The notes: generated by a model from the letters alone, not told the origin. Positions 1-7,320 are shown, counted from the stretch's first letter. The stretch: DNA of 14,709 bases from Bacillota bacterium (GCA_023398105.1 JAEWST010000035.1:1-14709); one strand, 5' to 3'. Numbers and translations are program-made.

Positions 1-1
1 G

Positions 2-370
2 TATATGCGTCAGGAGGGGCGTGGGATAGGTTTAGTAAACAAAATACGTGCCTATGAGCTTCAGGATAAAGGCAAGGATACAGTTGAGGCAAATGTATTA
101 TTGGGATTTGCTCCAGACCTAAGAGAATATGGAACGGGGGCACAGATACTGTACGATTTAGGCATTAGAAAAATTAGACTATTGACTAATAATCCAAAGA
201 AAATTGTTGGCTTAAATGGGTATGGACTTGAAATTGTAGAACGTGTTCCAATTCAGCTCGCTCCAAAAGAGGCAAATGAATTTTATATGAAAACAAAAAA
301 AGAAAAAATGGGGCATATACTTAGTGGTTTTGATAAAGGCTTAAATTCAATTATAAATCAGGAGGAATAA
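2..370 (+). CDS. ribBA: RibBA, C-terminal part of GTP cyclohydrolase II domain (5' partial)
   Basis: Cut by the left edge; the frame is open from base 2, so the ATG at 5 is internal. The protein begins inside the GTP cyclohydrolase II signature YMRQEGRGIGL, whose arginine acts in catalysis in this family. It continues with VNKIRAYELQ, DLREYGTGAQIL and the GIRKIRLLTNNPKK block that contacts GTP. The enzyme opens GTP to 2,5-diamino-6-ribosylamino-pyrimidinone 5'-phosphate, the first step of the riboflavin pyrimidine branch. In Firmicutes this domain is usually fused behind DHBP synthase (RibB), which would lie left of the window; a stand-alone ribA cannot be excluded. The gene ends three bases before ribH, and its last codons contain the ribH Shine-Dalgarno (AGGAGG near 360-366), so the two are co-transcribed and probably translationally coupled. 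Confidence 0.9.
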   Translation, partial: YMRQEGRGIGLVNKIRAYELQDKGKDTVEANVLLGFAPDLREYGTGAQILYDLGIRKIRLLTNNPKKIVGLNGYGLEIVERVPIQLAPKEANEFYMKTKKEKMGHILSGFDKGLNSIINQEE

Positions 371-373
371 AAC

Positions 374-841
374 ATGTCAGTTAAAACATATGAAGGAAAA
401 TTAGTAGCAAATGGATTAAAGTTTGGAGTTGTTATAGGTCGTTTTAATGAGTTTATTAGCAGTAAGCTATATGGTGGAGTAATTGATGGATTGGTAAGAC
501 ATGGAGCTAATGAATCAGATATAGAGGCGGCATGGGTACCAGGTGCTTTTGAAATTCCATTGGTTGCACAGAAGCTTGCTGCTTCAAAAAAATATGATGC
601 AGTAATATGTATAGGAGCGGTAATCAGAGGCTCAACAGCACATTTTGACTTTGTTGCAAGCGAGGTTTCCAAAGGCATTGCAAAAGTTTCATTAGACACT
701 GGAGTTCCTGTAATATTTGGGGTTCTAACTACTGACACTATTGAACAGGCTATTGAAAGAGCGGGCACAAAGGCAGGCAATAAAGGTTATGATGCGGCAG
801 TTACTGCTATTGAGATGGCAAATTTGCTGAAGCAGGTGTGA
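374..841 (+). CDS. ribH: 6,7-dimethyl-8-ribityllumazine synthase
   Basis: Complete at 155 residues, the normal length. It condenses 5-amino-6-ribitylamino-uracil with 3,4-dihydroxy-2-butanone 4-phosphate to give lumazine, the direct precursor of riboflavin. Family members assemble into pentamers or 60-mer capsids in the cytosol. Visible motifs are GRFNEFISSKL (22-32), WVPGAFEIPL (54-63), the phosphate-binding region IGAVIRGSTAHFDF (80-93) with His90 matching the catalytic histidine, FGVLTTDT (115-122), and the IERAGTKAGNKG segment whose Arg129 matches the conserved phosphate-contacting arginine. The start is set by AGGAGG 8 bases upstream, inside the end of ribBA. It is the last gene of the riboflavin operon in view. 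No FMN riboswitch is in the window; it would precede the operon. Confidence 0.97.
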   Translation: MSVKTYEGKLVANGLKFGVVIGRFNEFISSKLYGGVIDGLVRHGANESDIEAAWVPGAFEIPLVAQKLAASKKYDAVICIGAVIRGSTAHFDFVASEVSKGIAKVSLDTGVPVIFGVLTTDTIEQAIERAGTKAGNKGYDAAVTAIEMANLLKQV

Positions 842-1307
842 CAGTAGAAGGTGTGAACTTTGGAGGATTAATGAAAAAGATAATCAGCGTATAATTTTGT
901 TGTTTTATAAGTAAATTAAAACTTTGTAACAGTGATTCCACAGCAGGACAGTTGTATTTTTGCTGATAGTTTTTACTAATATTTGAGATGTTTGAGTGAA
1001 AAGTTAAACTTCACTGTAATTTTAATTCCACAATGAATAGTAAATTCCACTGTACGAAGGATTTATGGAAATATTAATTTATTGAAAAGACTTTAGTTAA
1101 ATACTTTGAAATATATGTAAATAACACTAAATAAGCCAGAACAAAAAAATTATGTAATTCCATATGCTACTTTAACTTTTGTAAAGTGGAATTACTTTCT
1201 AATACAACAAGCCGTAATTTTTTTACGGAAATCTATTGCCCTTTGTTAAAGTATTCAGTATACTAATAATGTCATTAATAGAATATAGAGGAGGGGTGAT
1301 TTCTATC
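842..1307 (+). other. Gene-free stretch with repeated ATTCCAC words and hairpins
   Basis: No sizeable reading frame. The word ATTCCAC occurs at 935-941, 1025-1031 and 1044-1050; ATTCCA recurs at 1157-1162 and its inverse GTGGAAT lies at 1186-1192. A hairpin pairs 1154-1162 with 1187-1195 (9 bp, with an inner ACTTT/AAAGT pairing). A second, CCGTAA/TTACGG, spans 1212-1228. A weak terminator candidate for the rib operon is CAGCA/TGCTG at 941-965 followed by TTTTT. A good Shine-Dalgarno (862-866) precedes a seven-codon frame, MKKIISV, at 871-894, which looks like the start of a truncated gene. A possible promoter for the next gene is TTGTTA (1243-1248), 16 bases, AATAAT (1265-1270). Confidence 0.5.
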
Positions 1308-2456
1308 ATGTTAAAAAGATTTGAAGTGAAAAACTTTAAGAACTTCAAGGAAAACATAGTTATTGATTTTGCAAACATAGGTGGCTATCAATTTAACACA
1401 GATTGTATTACAGATAATCTTATCAGTAAAATGCTAATATATGGGAGAAATGCAACAGGGAAAACAAACTTAGGCATAGCTCTAATGGACATTAAATTAG
1501 ATTTGTATATTGATGAAAATCTTAATGAAATTGTGTATATAAATGCAGATTCAAATGATAATTATATTGAATTTAAATATACATTTACTTTTGATAATAA
1601 AGAGCTAGTATATAAGTATAGCAAATTATCCACTACTCAATTACGAGATGAAGAACTTATAATAGATGGTCATACCATATTTTATTGCAATTTTTCAAAT
1701 TACAAGTATAATTTTGATAATTTGAGCTACATTTCTGCTGAGTCAGTTGTAACAGATAGATATTTATATTCGGTTAAAGAGAATGAAACTACGGAAAACT
1801 TAATTGAGCGAACTTTACCCTTTATGAGATGGTTGATTAATAACGCTGCATTACCAGCAAACTCTGTTTTATTAAAGTTAGATGATTATGTTAGTCGTAT
1901 GCATTTATTTACTGTAGGAAATATGTTTACGAACAAACTAAGTGGAATTTTCGACAATTTCTTTGGAATATTAGAGGATTCAAACAAACTGGAGGAGTTT
2001 GAAGAATTCTTGAATTTTATGGGAGTAGAGTGTCGTTTGGTTTTAGAAAAACTTCCTGATGGTAAAAGTGAATTGTATTTTAAGCATAAAAAATTAGTTC
2101 CGTTTTATGAAAATGCTTCAAGCGGTACGTTGGCACTTGTAAAATTGTACAGACGATTCTTTATAGGAAAAACAGCATCAATGATATATCTTGATGAGTT
2201 TGATGCATTTTATCATTTTGAAATGGCAGAGAATCTTTTAAAGTATTTTAAGATTAAGTTTCCGAATTGCCAAATTATTTTAACATCGCATAATACTAAT
2301 TTGATTACAAATAAGATAATGCGTCCAGATTGCTTGTTTATTTTATCAAGAAGTGGTGAATTGACATCTCTTTGTAATGCAACACAGCGTGAACTGAGAG
2401 AAGGACACAACTTGGAAAAAATGTATATAAGCGGAGAGTTTGATAAATATGAATGA
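1308..2456 (+). CDS. AAA/ABC-like ATPase of the SMC-OLD type, probable defence module ATPase
   Basis: A 382-residue ATPase. The start at 1308 is chosen because GAGGAGGGG (1289-1295) precedes it; an upstream in-frame ATG at 1236 has no ribosome site and would add 24 unconserved residues. Visible parts: N-terminal strand with the 'F..KNFKNFKE' opening typical of AAA_15/AAA_21 proteins, Walker A GRNATGKT (46-53), an ABC-signature-like NASSGTLAL (269-277), Walker B MIYLDEFD (292-299) and a switch histidine in ILTSHNT (324-330). The middle is a variable, mostly helical insert. Such proteins dimerise around ATP and, in anti-phage systems, gate a partner nuclease. It overlaps the downstream TOPRIM-like gene by 8 bp, so the two act together. 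Family-level assignment is firm; the defence role is inferred from architecture. Confidence 0.8.
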   Translation: MLKRFEVKNFKNFKENIVIDFANIGGYQFNTDCITDNLISKMLIYGRNATGKTNLGIALMDIKLDLYIDENLNEIVYINADSNDNYIEFKYTFTFDNKELVYKYSKLSTTQLRDEELIIDGHTIFYCNFSNYKYNFDNLSYISAESVVTDRYLYSVKENETTENLIERTLPFMRWLINNAALPANSVLLKLDDYVSRMHLFTVGNMFTNKLSGIFDNFFGILEDSNKLEEFEEFLNFMGVECRLVLEKLPDGKSELYFKHKKLVPFYENASSGTLALVKLYRRFFIGKTASMIYLDEFDAFYHFEMAENLLKYFKIKFPNCQIILTSHNTNLITNKIMRPDCLFILSRSGELTSLCNATQRELREGHNLEKMYISGEFDKYE

Positions 2457-3450
2457 GTATAATTTGGAGATACAAAGAAAGCGTCATCAAAATTTACTTA
2501 TTGTTGAAGGAAATCATGAGAAAAATAAATTGTTTAAATTGATTTTTCAAACTTTTCCTGAAATAGATATTAGCATAGAAGATATAGTTATTTATGGAAC
2601 TAATATTTATATGTTGTACAATGAAATTGAGGAAGAATACGGTAATAAATGGTATAATGAGGAAGTTGACTTGCCATTTATTGTCGGTAAGAAAAAGAAT
2701 TATAAAGTAAATAAAAATGATTTTACAAATATATTTTTGGTATTTGATTATGAACATCATGATCCTAATTTTTCTGTAGACAAAATAGAGAAAATGCAAC
2801 GCTATTTTAGTGATTCAACAGATATGGGTAAGCTATACCTTAATTATCCTATGATAGAATCTTATCAGCATGTTACTTGTTTTCCAGATGCAGACTATGG
2901 GGAACTGACTGTAAAAGTGACCCTTCAACCAGGTTTTCAGTATAAAAATTTAGTAAAGGACACCTTTGTAGCAAAACTTATAAATCTACCAAAGAAAATA
3001 GAAGAAATATTATCTGATAGATTTGGTATTGGAGATATTGAGGCTTGCAAGAAATGCACTCAAAAATTATTGGAAATTTCAAATTCGATTAATTTGTTGG
3101 AAAACATTAATCAAGTTCTCATAGAGATTTTACCTGAACCAGAGATAAACACAGCAAAATGTCAAATAAATAGCTTATTGCTAAATGGAGGATATATTCA
3201 AAATAATAAGAGCTATTACGAATATATGCGTGAGGTCTTTAAACAAATCGTTTTACATAATATTATCAAGGGAAGTAAGATACAAAACATAAATTCTGAT
3301 AATAATAAATCCTTGTTTGAGTTATTGGATTTAAATAAAATATTGAACATACAGAATAGTGTAAGCAGAGATACGTTAACAGGCTATATTTGGGTGTTGA
3401 ATACTTGTGTTTTTATTATTCCTGATTATAGATTTAGTTTAGTAGAATAG
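2449..3450 (+). CDS. TOPRIM-like effector paired with the upstream ATPase
   Basis: A 333-residue protein I cannot assign to a named family with certainty. The ATG at 2449 follows GCGGAGAG at about 10 bases; a TTG at 2440 in frame is an alternative. TOPRIM-like features: LLIVEGNHEK (16-25) supplies the first acidic residue (Glu20), FLVFDYEHHD (96-105) gives the Asp-x-Glu/Asp cluster, and GKLYLNYPMIESYQH (127-141) resembles a conserved block of RloB/DUF4435-type proteins. The C-terminal half is helical and shows no recognised domain. ATPase plus stand-alone TOPRIM is the layout of PARIS (AriA-AriB) and related abortive systems, and a split version of OLD nucleases. Expected action is nucleic acid cleavage once released or activated by the ATPase; this is inference. 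A hairpin begins at the stop codon. Confidence 0.65.
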   Translation: MNEYNLEIQRKRHQNLLIVEGNHEKNKLFKLIFQTFPEIDISIEDIVIYGTNIYMLYNEIEEEYGNKWYNEEVDLPFIVGKKKNYKVNKNDFTNIFLVFDYEHHDPNFSVDKIEKMQRYFSDSTDMGKLYLNYPMIESYQHVTCFPDADYGELTVKVTLQPGFQYKNLVKDTFVAKLINLPKKIEEILSDRFGIGDIEACKKCTQKLLEISNSINLLENINQVLIEILPEPEINTAKCQINSLLLNGGYIQNNKSYYEYMREVFKQIVLHNIIKGSKIQNINSDNNKSLFELLDLNKILNIQNSVSRDTLTGYIWVLNTCVFIIPDYRFSLVE

Positions 3451-3490
3451 CTCGAAAAAATGGTCTGCTTACATGATGCCTTTTCGAGCT
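3449..3490 (+). terminator. Stem-loop at the end of the ATPase-TOPRIM pair
   Basis: AGCTCGAAAA (3449-3458) pairs perfectly with TTTTCGAGCT (3481-3490), a 10-bp stem with a 22-base loop, overlapping the TAG stop. There is no strong T run directly after it; a T6 tract follows at about 3505. It is a likely transcription end or 3'-protecting hairpin for the two-gene unit. Confidence 0.5.
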
Positions 3491-3513
3491 TCAAAACCAC
3501 TTGTGTTTTTTAC

Positions 3514-3577
3514 CAGTGTGGATAGCTGAGGCTGTCAAGTATGAGGCGTACATCTGCCTAGCAGAGGCTAGCCACTG
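3514..3577 (+). promoter_or_regulatory. Structured leader of the MerR-like regulator with a possible leader peptide
   Basis: CAGTG (3514-3518) pairs with CACTG (3573-3577), and GATAGC (3521-3526) pairs with GCTAGC (3567-3572) with one mismatch. Inside sits a tight hairpin, TCTGC/GCAGA (3553-3565), with a three-base loop. A six-codon frame, MRRTSA (3541-3561), preceded by GAGG, has its stop in that loop. This geometry would suit ribosome-dependent attenuation ahead of a resistance-type operon. The structure is visible; the function is a guess. Confidence 0.4.
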
Positions 3578-3622
3578 AAAGCTTATCAAAGTTTTACTCC
3601 AAAAGTGGACGTAGGAGGCTAA

Positions 3623-4372
3623 ATGAAAACCTATAAAACCTCAGATATTGCACAAATAATAGGCGTACATCCCAATACTGTTAGACTTTATGAGGAAATT
3701 GGACTTATTCCCAAGGCGGAACGTATGGGAAATGGCTATCGTGTTTTTTCTGATTTTCATTTGGAACAGTTTAAGTTAGCACGAACTGCCTTTGAAGTAG
3801 AGATATTACAGAATGGTTTACGCAAAAAAGCCGTTGACATTATTAAGCTATCCGCAAAAAGAAGCTTTGATAAGGCAATTTGGCTTGCTGAAGATTATTT
3901 GCAGCAAATTAGAAAAGAGCAGATTGATGCAGAAGAAGCCATTGCAATTGTAAGAGAACTGTTAAATGACGCTGAAGACATAGACGATATAGATAAATTG
4001 TGTCTTACACGCAAAGAAGCAGCTGAATATCTGCAAGTTACCATAGATACTTTAAGAAATTGGGAACTTAATGGACTTTTAACTGTTAAACGTATGCAAA
4101 ATGGATATCGTATTTATACAGAAAATGATATTAAACGCCTAAAAATCATACGTTCTCTTCGATGTGCCAACTATTCTCTTTCTGCAATTTTACGAATGCT
4201 AAGTGCTTTATCTAGAGACCCAGAAATTAATTTAGAAGTGGTAATAGACACACCTCATGAAGATGAAGATATTGTTTCTGCGTGTGATAAGCTTTTAACT
4301 TCACTCCGGAAGGGAGAAAAAAACGCAAAGCATATTTTGACTCAACTCAGAGAATTTACAAATAAATTTTAA
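3623..4372 (+). CDS. Transcriptional regulator with two MerR-type DNA-binding domains
   Basis: Complete, 249 residues; AGGAGG at 3613-3618 sets the start, with a short 4-base gap. The first MerR winged-helix domain is at about 5-70 (SDIAQIIGVHPNTVRLYEEI, then the wing MGNGYRVFSD). The second is at about 128-195 (LTRKEAAEYLQVTIDTLRNWE, wing MQNGYRIYTENDI). They are joined by a helical linker (70-125). Ordinary MerR proteins carry one such domain and dimerise through a C-terminal coiled coil, so a single chain here could act as a pseudo-dimer. There is no cysteine metal site of the MerR/CueR type and no obvious drug-binding domain. It lies 76 bp upstream of an ABC exporter, separated by a palindromic hairpin, so it probably controls that exporter. 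Confidence 0.85.
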   Translation: MKTYKTSDIAQIIGVHPNTVRLYEEIGLIPKAERMGNGYRVFSDFHLEQFKLARTAFEVEILQNGLRKKAVDIIKLSAKRSFDKAIWLAEDYLQQIRKEQIDAEEAIAIVRELLNDAEDIDDIDKLCLTRKEAAEYLQVTIDTLRNWELNGLLTVKRMQNGYRIYTENDIKRLKIIRSLRCANYSLSAILRMLSALSRDPEINLEVVIDTPHEDEDIVSACDKLLTSLRKGEKNAKHILTQLREFTNKF

Positions 4373-4384
4373 GAACCCTCCACT

Positions 4385-4416
4385 ATAACACCAGACTTAT
4401 ATCTGGTGTTATTATT
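4385..4416 (+). terminator. Palindromic hairpin between the regulator and the exporter genes
   Basis: ATAACACCAGA (4385-4395) and TCTGGTGTTAT (4402-4412) form a perfect 11-bp stem with a 6-base loop, followed by TATTTTG. The U tract is modest. It could be a terminator or attenuator after the regulator gene, or, as DNA, a dyad operator for a MerR-type dimer upstream of the transporter genes. The sequence alone does not decide between them. Confidence 0.5.
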
Positions 4417-4448
4417 TTGAGTATGACAGAAAAAAGGAGGGATAATTT

Positions 4449-5183
4449 GTGGGAGTAACAATTAAAGTGGAAAATTTGTGTAAGTCTTACCACAATATTA
4501 AAGCAGTAGAGGACATAAATATTACTGTTTCTCGTGGTGAAGTTTTTGGGTTATTAGGTGCAAATGGTTCAGGAAAAAGCACAACAATAGAATGTATCCT
4601 TGGTACGAAAATACAGGATAGCGGAACTATAGCTATTCTGGGTATGAATCCCCAAATACATCGTAAAGCATTATTTGAGAAAGTAGGTGTTCAATTTCAA
4701 GAGGCAAATTATCAAGACAAGATAACGGTAGAAGAGCTTTGTAAATATACTAAAGCTCTTTATAAGACTTCCTCGGACTATTTGGATTTATTGAAAAAAT
4801 ATGGTCTGTTAGAAAAACTGAAGAGTCAAGTAAGTGAGCTCTCAGGTGGTCAAAAGCAACGGTTATTTATTGTTCTTGCTCTGATTCCAGATCCTGAAGT
4901 TGTATTTCTAGATGAACTTACAACAGGGCTTGATACAAGAGCAAGACGGGATGTTTGGAAAGGGCTTTCTGAGATGAAAGCCAAGGGAATGACTATATTT
5001 TTGACATCTCACTTCATGGACGAGGTTGAGGCTTTGTGCGATAAAATAAGTATATTGAAGAATGGGAGTATTGTTTTTAGCGGAACAGTAAAGGAAGCAA
5101 TTGAAGCAAGCCCGTATGAGAAATTTGAGGATGCCTATCTTTGGTATACAGGTGAGGAGGATTTAGAAAATGAAAGCATTTAG
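4449..5183 (+). CDS. ABC-2 type exporter ATP-binding protein
   Basis: 244 residues, start GTG with AAGGAGG at 4434-4440. A single nucleotide-binding domain of the drug/daunorubicin-export (CcmA-like) class: Walker A GANGSGKST (38-46), Q-loop VGVQFQEANYQDK, signature LSGGQKQR (about 132-139), Walker B PEVVFLDELTTGLD, and switch histidine LTSHFMDEVEALCD. The Walker B motif reads DELTTGLD where most relatives have DEPTTGLD. The protein energises export by the membrane partner encoded next. The stop overlaps the permease start by 14 bp, so the two are translationally coupled. The substrate is unknown; the adjacent MerR-like regulator suggests a toxic compound or antibiotic. Family assignment is certain, substrate is not. 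Confidence 0.93.
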   Translation: MGVTIKVENLCKSYHNIKAVEDINITVSRGEVFGLLGANGSGKSTTIECILGTKIQDSGTIAILGMNPQIHRKALFEKVGVQFQEANYQDKITVEELCKYTKALYKTSSDYLDLLKKYGLLEKLKSQVSELSGGQKQRLFIVLALIPDPEVVFLDELTTGLDTRARRDVWKGLSEMKAKGMTIFLTSHFMDEVEALCDKISILKNGSIVFSGTVKEAIEASPYEKFEDAYLWYTGEEDLENESI

Positions 5184-5913
5184 AACAATGTTTAAGACAG
5201 AACTTATGCTGTCTCTTAGAGGAATGGATATGTTTATTTTTGCTATTTGTATGCCCATAGTAGTCATAGTTATTCTTGGTATCATTTTCGGAGACAAACC
5301 TGCATTTGATGGAGCAGGATATACATTTTTTGAACAATCCTTTGGAGCTGTATCAACAATTGCAATTGCCGCTGGTGGCGTTATGGGGCTACCTTTAGTA
5401 ATATCAGATTACAGGCACAAAAAAATATTAAAAAGACTAAAAGTAACTCCTACTAGTCCCACAGTTATATTAGCGGTACAAGTGTTAGTTTATGTGTTTT
5501 ATTCAATTGTTTCGCTGATTCTTGTTTATGCAGCTGCAGCAATATTCTTTGGCTATAAAATGGAGGGTTCGTGGATTGAGTTTTTGGGTGCTTATTTTTT
5601 AGTGATATTATCCATTTTTAGTATTGGAGTTTTAGTGGGAGGTGTGGCTTCTAATATAAAAACTGCAGGTGTTTTAGCCAGTATTTTATACTTCCCTATG
5701 CTGGTTTTATCTGGGGCAACGTTGCCCTATGAAGTTATGCCAACGATTCTTCAAAGAGTAGCTGACATTATGCCTTTGACACAAGGTATTAAACTTTTGA
5801 AATCCGCATCTTTAGGTGTTCCAGTTGCTGATATATGGCTTCCAATAATTGTGATGAGTTTGCTTGCAGTAGTTTGTATTAGTTTATCAATTAGATTTTT
5901 CAAGTGGGAATAG
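5170..5913 (+). CDS. ABC-2 type transporter permease
   Basis: 247 residues, ATG at 5170 with GAGGAGG (5154-5160) upstream, inside the end of the ATPase gene. About six membrane segments are visible: near 20-40 (FIFAICMPIVVIVILGIIFG), 58-80, 98-125, 135-160, 166-187 and 222-240. The cytoplasmic segment YRHKKILKRLKVTPTSP is the coupling-helix region typical of ABC-2 permeases, and the 'LSGATLPYEVMP' block near 180 is also family-typical. It forms the membrane half of the exporter with the preceding ATPase, presumably as 2+2. The last residues, RFFKWE, match the common C-terminal motif of the family. No strong terminator follows. Confidence 0.92.
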   Translation: MKAFRTMFKTELMLSLRGMDMFIFAICMPIVVIVILGIIFGDKPAFDGAGYTFFEQSFGAVSTIAIAAGGVMGLPLVISDYRHKKILKRLKVTPTSPTVILAVQVLVYVFYSIVSLILVYAAAAIFFGYKMEGSWIEFLGAYFLVILSIFSIGVLVGGVASNIKTAGVLASILYFPMLVLSGATLPYEVMPTILQRVADIMPLTQGIKLLKSASLGVPVADIWLPIIVMSLLAVVCISLSIRFFKWE

Positions 5914-6272
5914 CGTTTGATAAATTGGCTAGACCTTTCTATTGATAAGTTAAGTTTGAATACGTATGTTTTTTAGCTGGAAAATTTAATTAACTAACTA
6001 ACTCAAACTTCACACATAAAAAGAACTTTTAATTACTGATGTTGCTACACTTTCTCAAAATATAGTATGTAAGTTTTAATAAATATTATTTTTTTGTTTA
6101 TTCAAAAATGTGATGCTTTATTGATTAAAGTACTACTTGTTTTTGCAAAAAGCAGTACAGGTATGAATAAAATAATTGCAACAACACCTAATATTACAAG
6201 GTTTTAATGGTGTATCCAACTGGGAAGTTTGAGTTAGAATACAAATCCAATAATCCTCTATACATACATTAT
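5914..6272 (+). other. Gene-free, AT-rich stretch between exporter and PilZ gene
   Basis: No reading frame of note. It contains the 14-bp inverted repeat described separately and a hairpin with GTACT/AGTAC ends and a TTTTTGCAAAAA core at 6130-6158. It separates the + strand exporter unit from the convergent PilZ gene, so transcription from both sides should end here, but I see no classical G+C-rich terminator. Confidence 0.5.
5998..6237. repeat. 240-bp segment bounded by a perfect 14-bp inverted repeat
   Basis: CTAACTCAAACTTC at 5998-6011 is the exact reverse complement of GAAGTTTGAGTTAG at 6224-6237. The 212 bp between hold no gene. A third partial copy, AAGTTTGA, lies at 5952-5959, just outside. 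The size and end symmetry suggest a MITE-like or otherwise non-autonomous mobile remnant. I see no clear target-site duplication, so this reading is tentative. Confidence 0.4.
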
Positions 6273-6905
6273 TTATTTTAAGGATAAACATTTTACATTA
6301 TAATCTACAAAAGGATTATAAACTAGAGAGATTTCTTCTCTTAATATATTATAAATTTTTTTTTGAATAACAAAAATATCATTTTTGTCTTTAATTATTT
6401 TTGTACCATACTCAAATCTACTAAAAGTTTTTGCTTTTCTTACTATTATTGCTTCAAATTTTGAAACATTATTACTTAAGAATACATTAATCTCTATAAT
6501 GCTACCAGTATTAAAATTTGCCTCAGAACAAATACGCATACCAGAATAACTAACATCTATTATACATGCATCTTCCCAATTATGATCACCAACTACTTTG
6601 ACATCTGCAAGTAATGAAACGGGATGTCTGAAATACTTTCTTCTTAATTCTAGTACATCGGTTTTAACTTCTTTAGAACAAATAAGATAGTTACCATCTG
6701 TAAAGGCAATAATTCTACCTCCATAAATTTGTAGCTCACTATTCTTTCCTGCTATTCCTAATAAAACTGGATCCCCCTTTAGCAGATTAACACTTTTGCA
6801 GTCAGTGTCATCAAACCTGACAGTAACTAATTTATTAATATCACCACTTACTACTGAGCAATTCATTGTCCTTATTTTTGTATAATGCTTTAATACTAAG
6901 GTCAT
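6273..6905 (-). CDS. PilZ-domain protein, probable c-di-GMP receptor (YcgR-like)
   Basis: 210 residues; the start is supported by GGAGG at 6914-6918 on the minus strand. Residues 1-85 form a beta-rich N-terminal domain like the YcgR N-domain, with 'KGDPVLLG' and 'GGRIIAFTDGNYLIC'. Residues 87-190 are a PilZ domain with both c-di-GMP binding motifs: RxxxR (R89-KYF-R93) and DxSxxG (D117-VSYS-G122). Such proteins bind cyclic di-GMP and alter motility, adhesion or surface polysaccharide output. There is no transmembrane segment or other effector domain. It is transcribed alone, facing the exporter genes. No flagellar gene is nearby, so the target is unknown. Binding motifs are intact, so ligand binding is likely. 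Confidence 0.85.
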   Translation of the reverse strand: MTLVLKHYTKIRTMNCSVVSGDINKLVTVRFDDTDCKSVNLLKGDPVLLGIAGKNSELQIYGGRIIAFTDGNYLICSKEVKTDVLELRRKYFRHPVSLLADVKVVGDHNWEDACIIDVSYSGMRICSEANFNTGSIIEINVFLSNNVSKFEAIIVRKAKTFSRFEYGTKIIKDKNDIFVIQKKIYNILREEISLVYNPFVDYNVKCLSLK

Positions 6906-7280
6906 TTAACATTCCTCCAATATCTGTAATATAAGTGCTATTTAATGAATAAATAAAAAAATAAAAATAAATGTCATTTGACAGCAAACATTTATATTAA
7001 AATTATACAACATTTATCATAAAAAGCAATAATTATACAAATTTACAGAAAAAAATATAATTGAATCTGCGGATATATAGAGAAATATGTATTAATTAAT
7101 CGTTTTATAAAAAATATTTTTATGTTATTTTTGAACGCTATCATCATAATTAGCATTTGATTATTTATACTAAACTCAATAAAATATAGGCTATATAGAA
7201 AATTATTATCAAAGTTCATTTGTTTTAGAGAATCAGCTTCATTGCTTATCAGTAGGTCTGAACTGATTGTTTAACAAAGA
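6906..7280. other. AT-rich spacer between the divergent PilZ gene and the que operon promoter
   Basis: No gene seen on either strand. It contains the PilZ promoter candidate and many A/T runs. I looked for a c-di-GMP riboswitch ahead of the PilZ gene and found no G-rich conserved core. Confidence 0.5.
7002..7029 (-). promoter_or_regulatory. Probable promoter of the PilZ gene
   Basis: On the minus strand, TTGCTT (7024-7029) and a perfect TATAAT (7002-7007) are separated by 16 bases. Transcription would begin near 6995, giving a leader of about 90 bases before the PilZ start codon. Confidence 0.5.
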
Positions 7281-7310
7281 TTGACGTAGCCTTAAAAGTC
7301 ATGCTATAGT
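7281..7310 (+). promoter_or_regulatory. Promoter of the preQ1-riboswitch operon
   Basis: TTGACG (7281-7286) and TATAGT (7305-7310) lie 18 bases apart, and TG at 7302-7303 makes an extended -10. Transcription should begin near 7317, only a few bases before the first pairing strand of the riboswitch, as expected for a short leader aptamer. Confidence 0.7.
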
Positions 7311-7320
7311 TATATTAAAA

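Noticed and set aside
358..780. Minus-strand 140-codon frame opposite ribH
   Set aside because: It is a shadow of ribH, which has clear family motifs; no ribosome site and no protein-like motifs.
842..1200. CRISPR-like array from the ATTCCAC repeats
   Set aside because: The repeat is only 7 bases, spacing is irregular (about 90, 19 and 113 bases), one copy is inverted, and no cas gene is present.
1236..1307. Upstream ATG start for the ATPase
   Set aside because: No Shine-Dalgarno; the ATG at 1308 has a strong one and gives the usual N-terminus of the family.
6906..7100. c-di-GMP riboswitch ahead of the PilZ gene
   Set aside because: The leader is extremely AT-rich and lacks the G-rich core and tetraloop layout of GEMM riboswitches.
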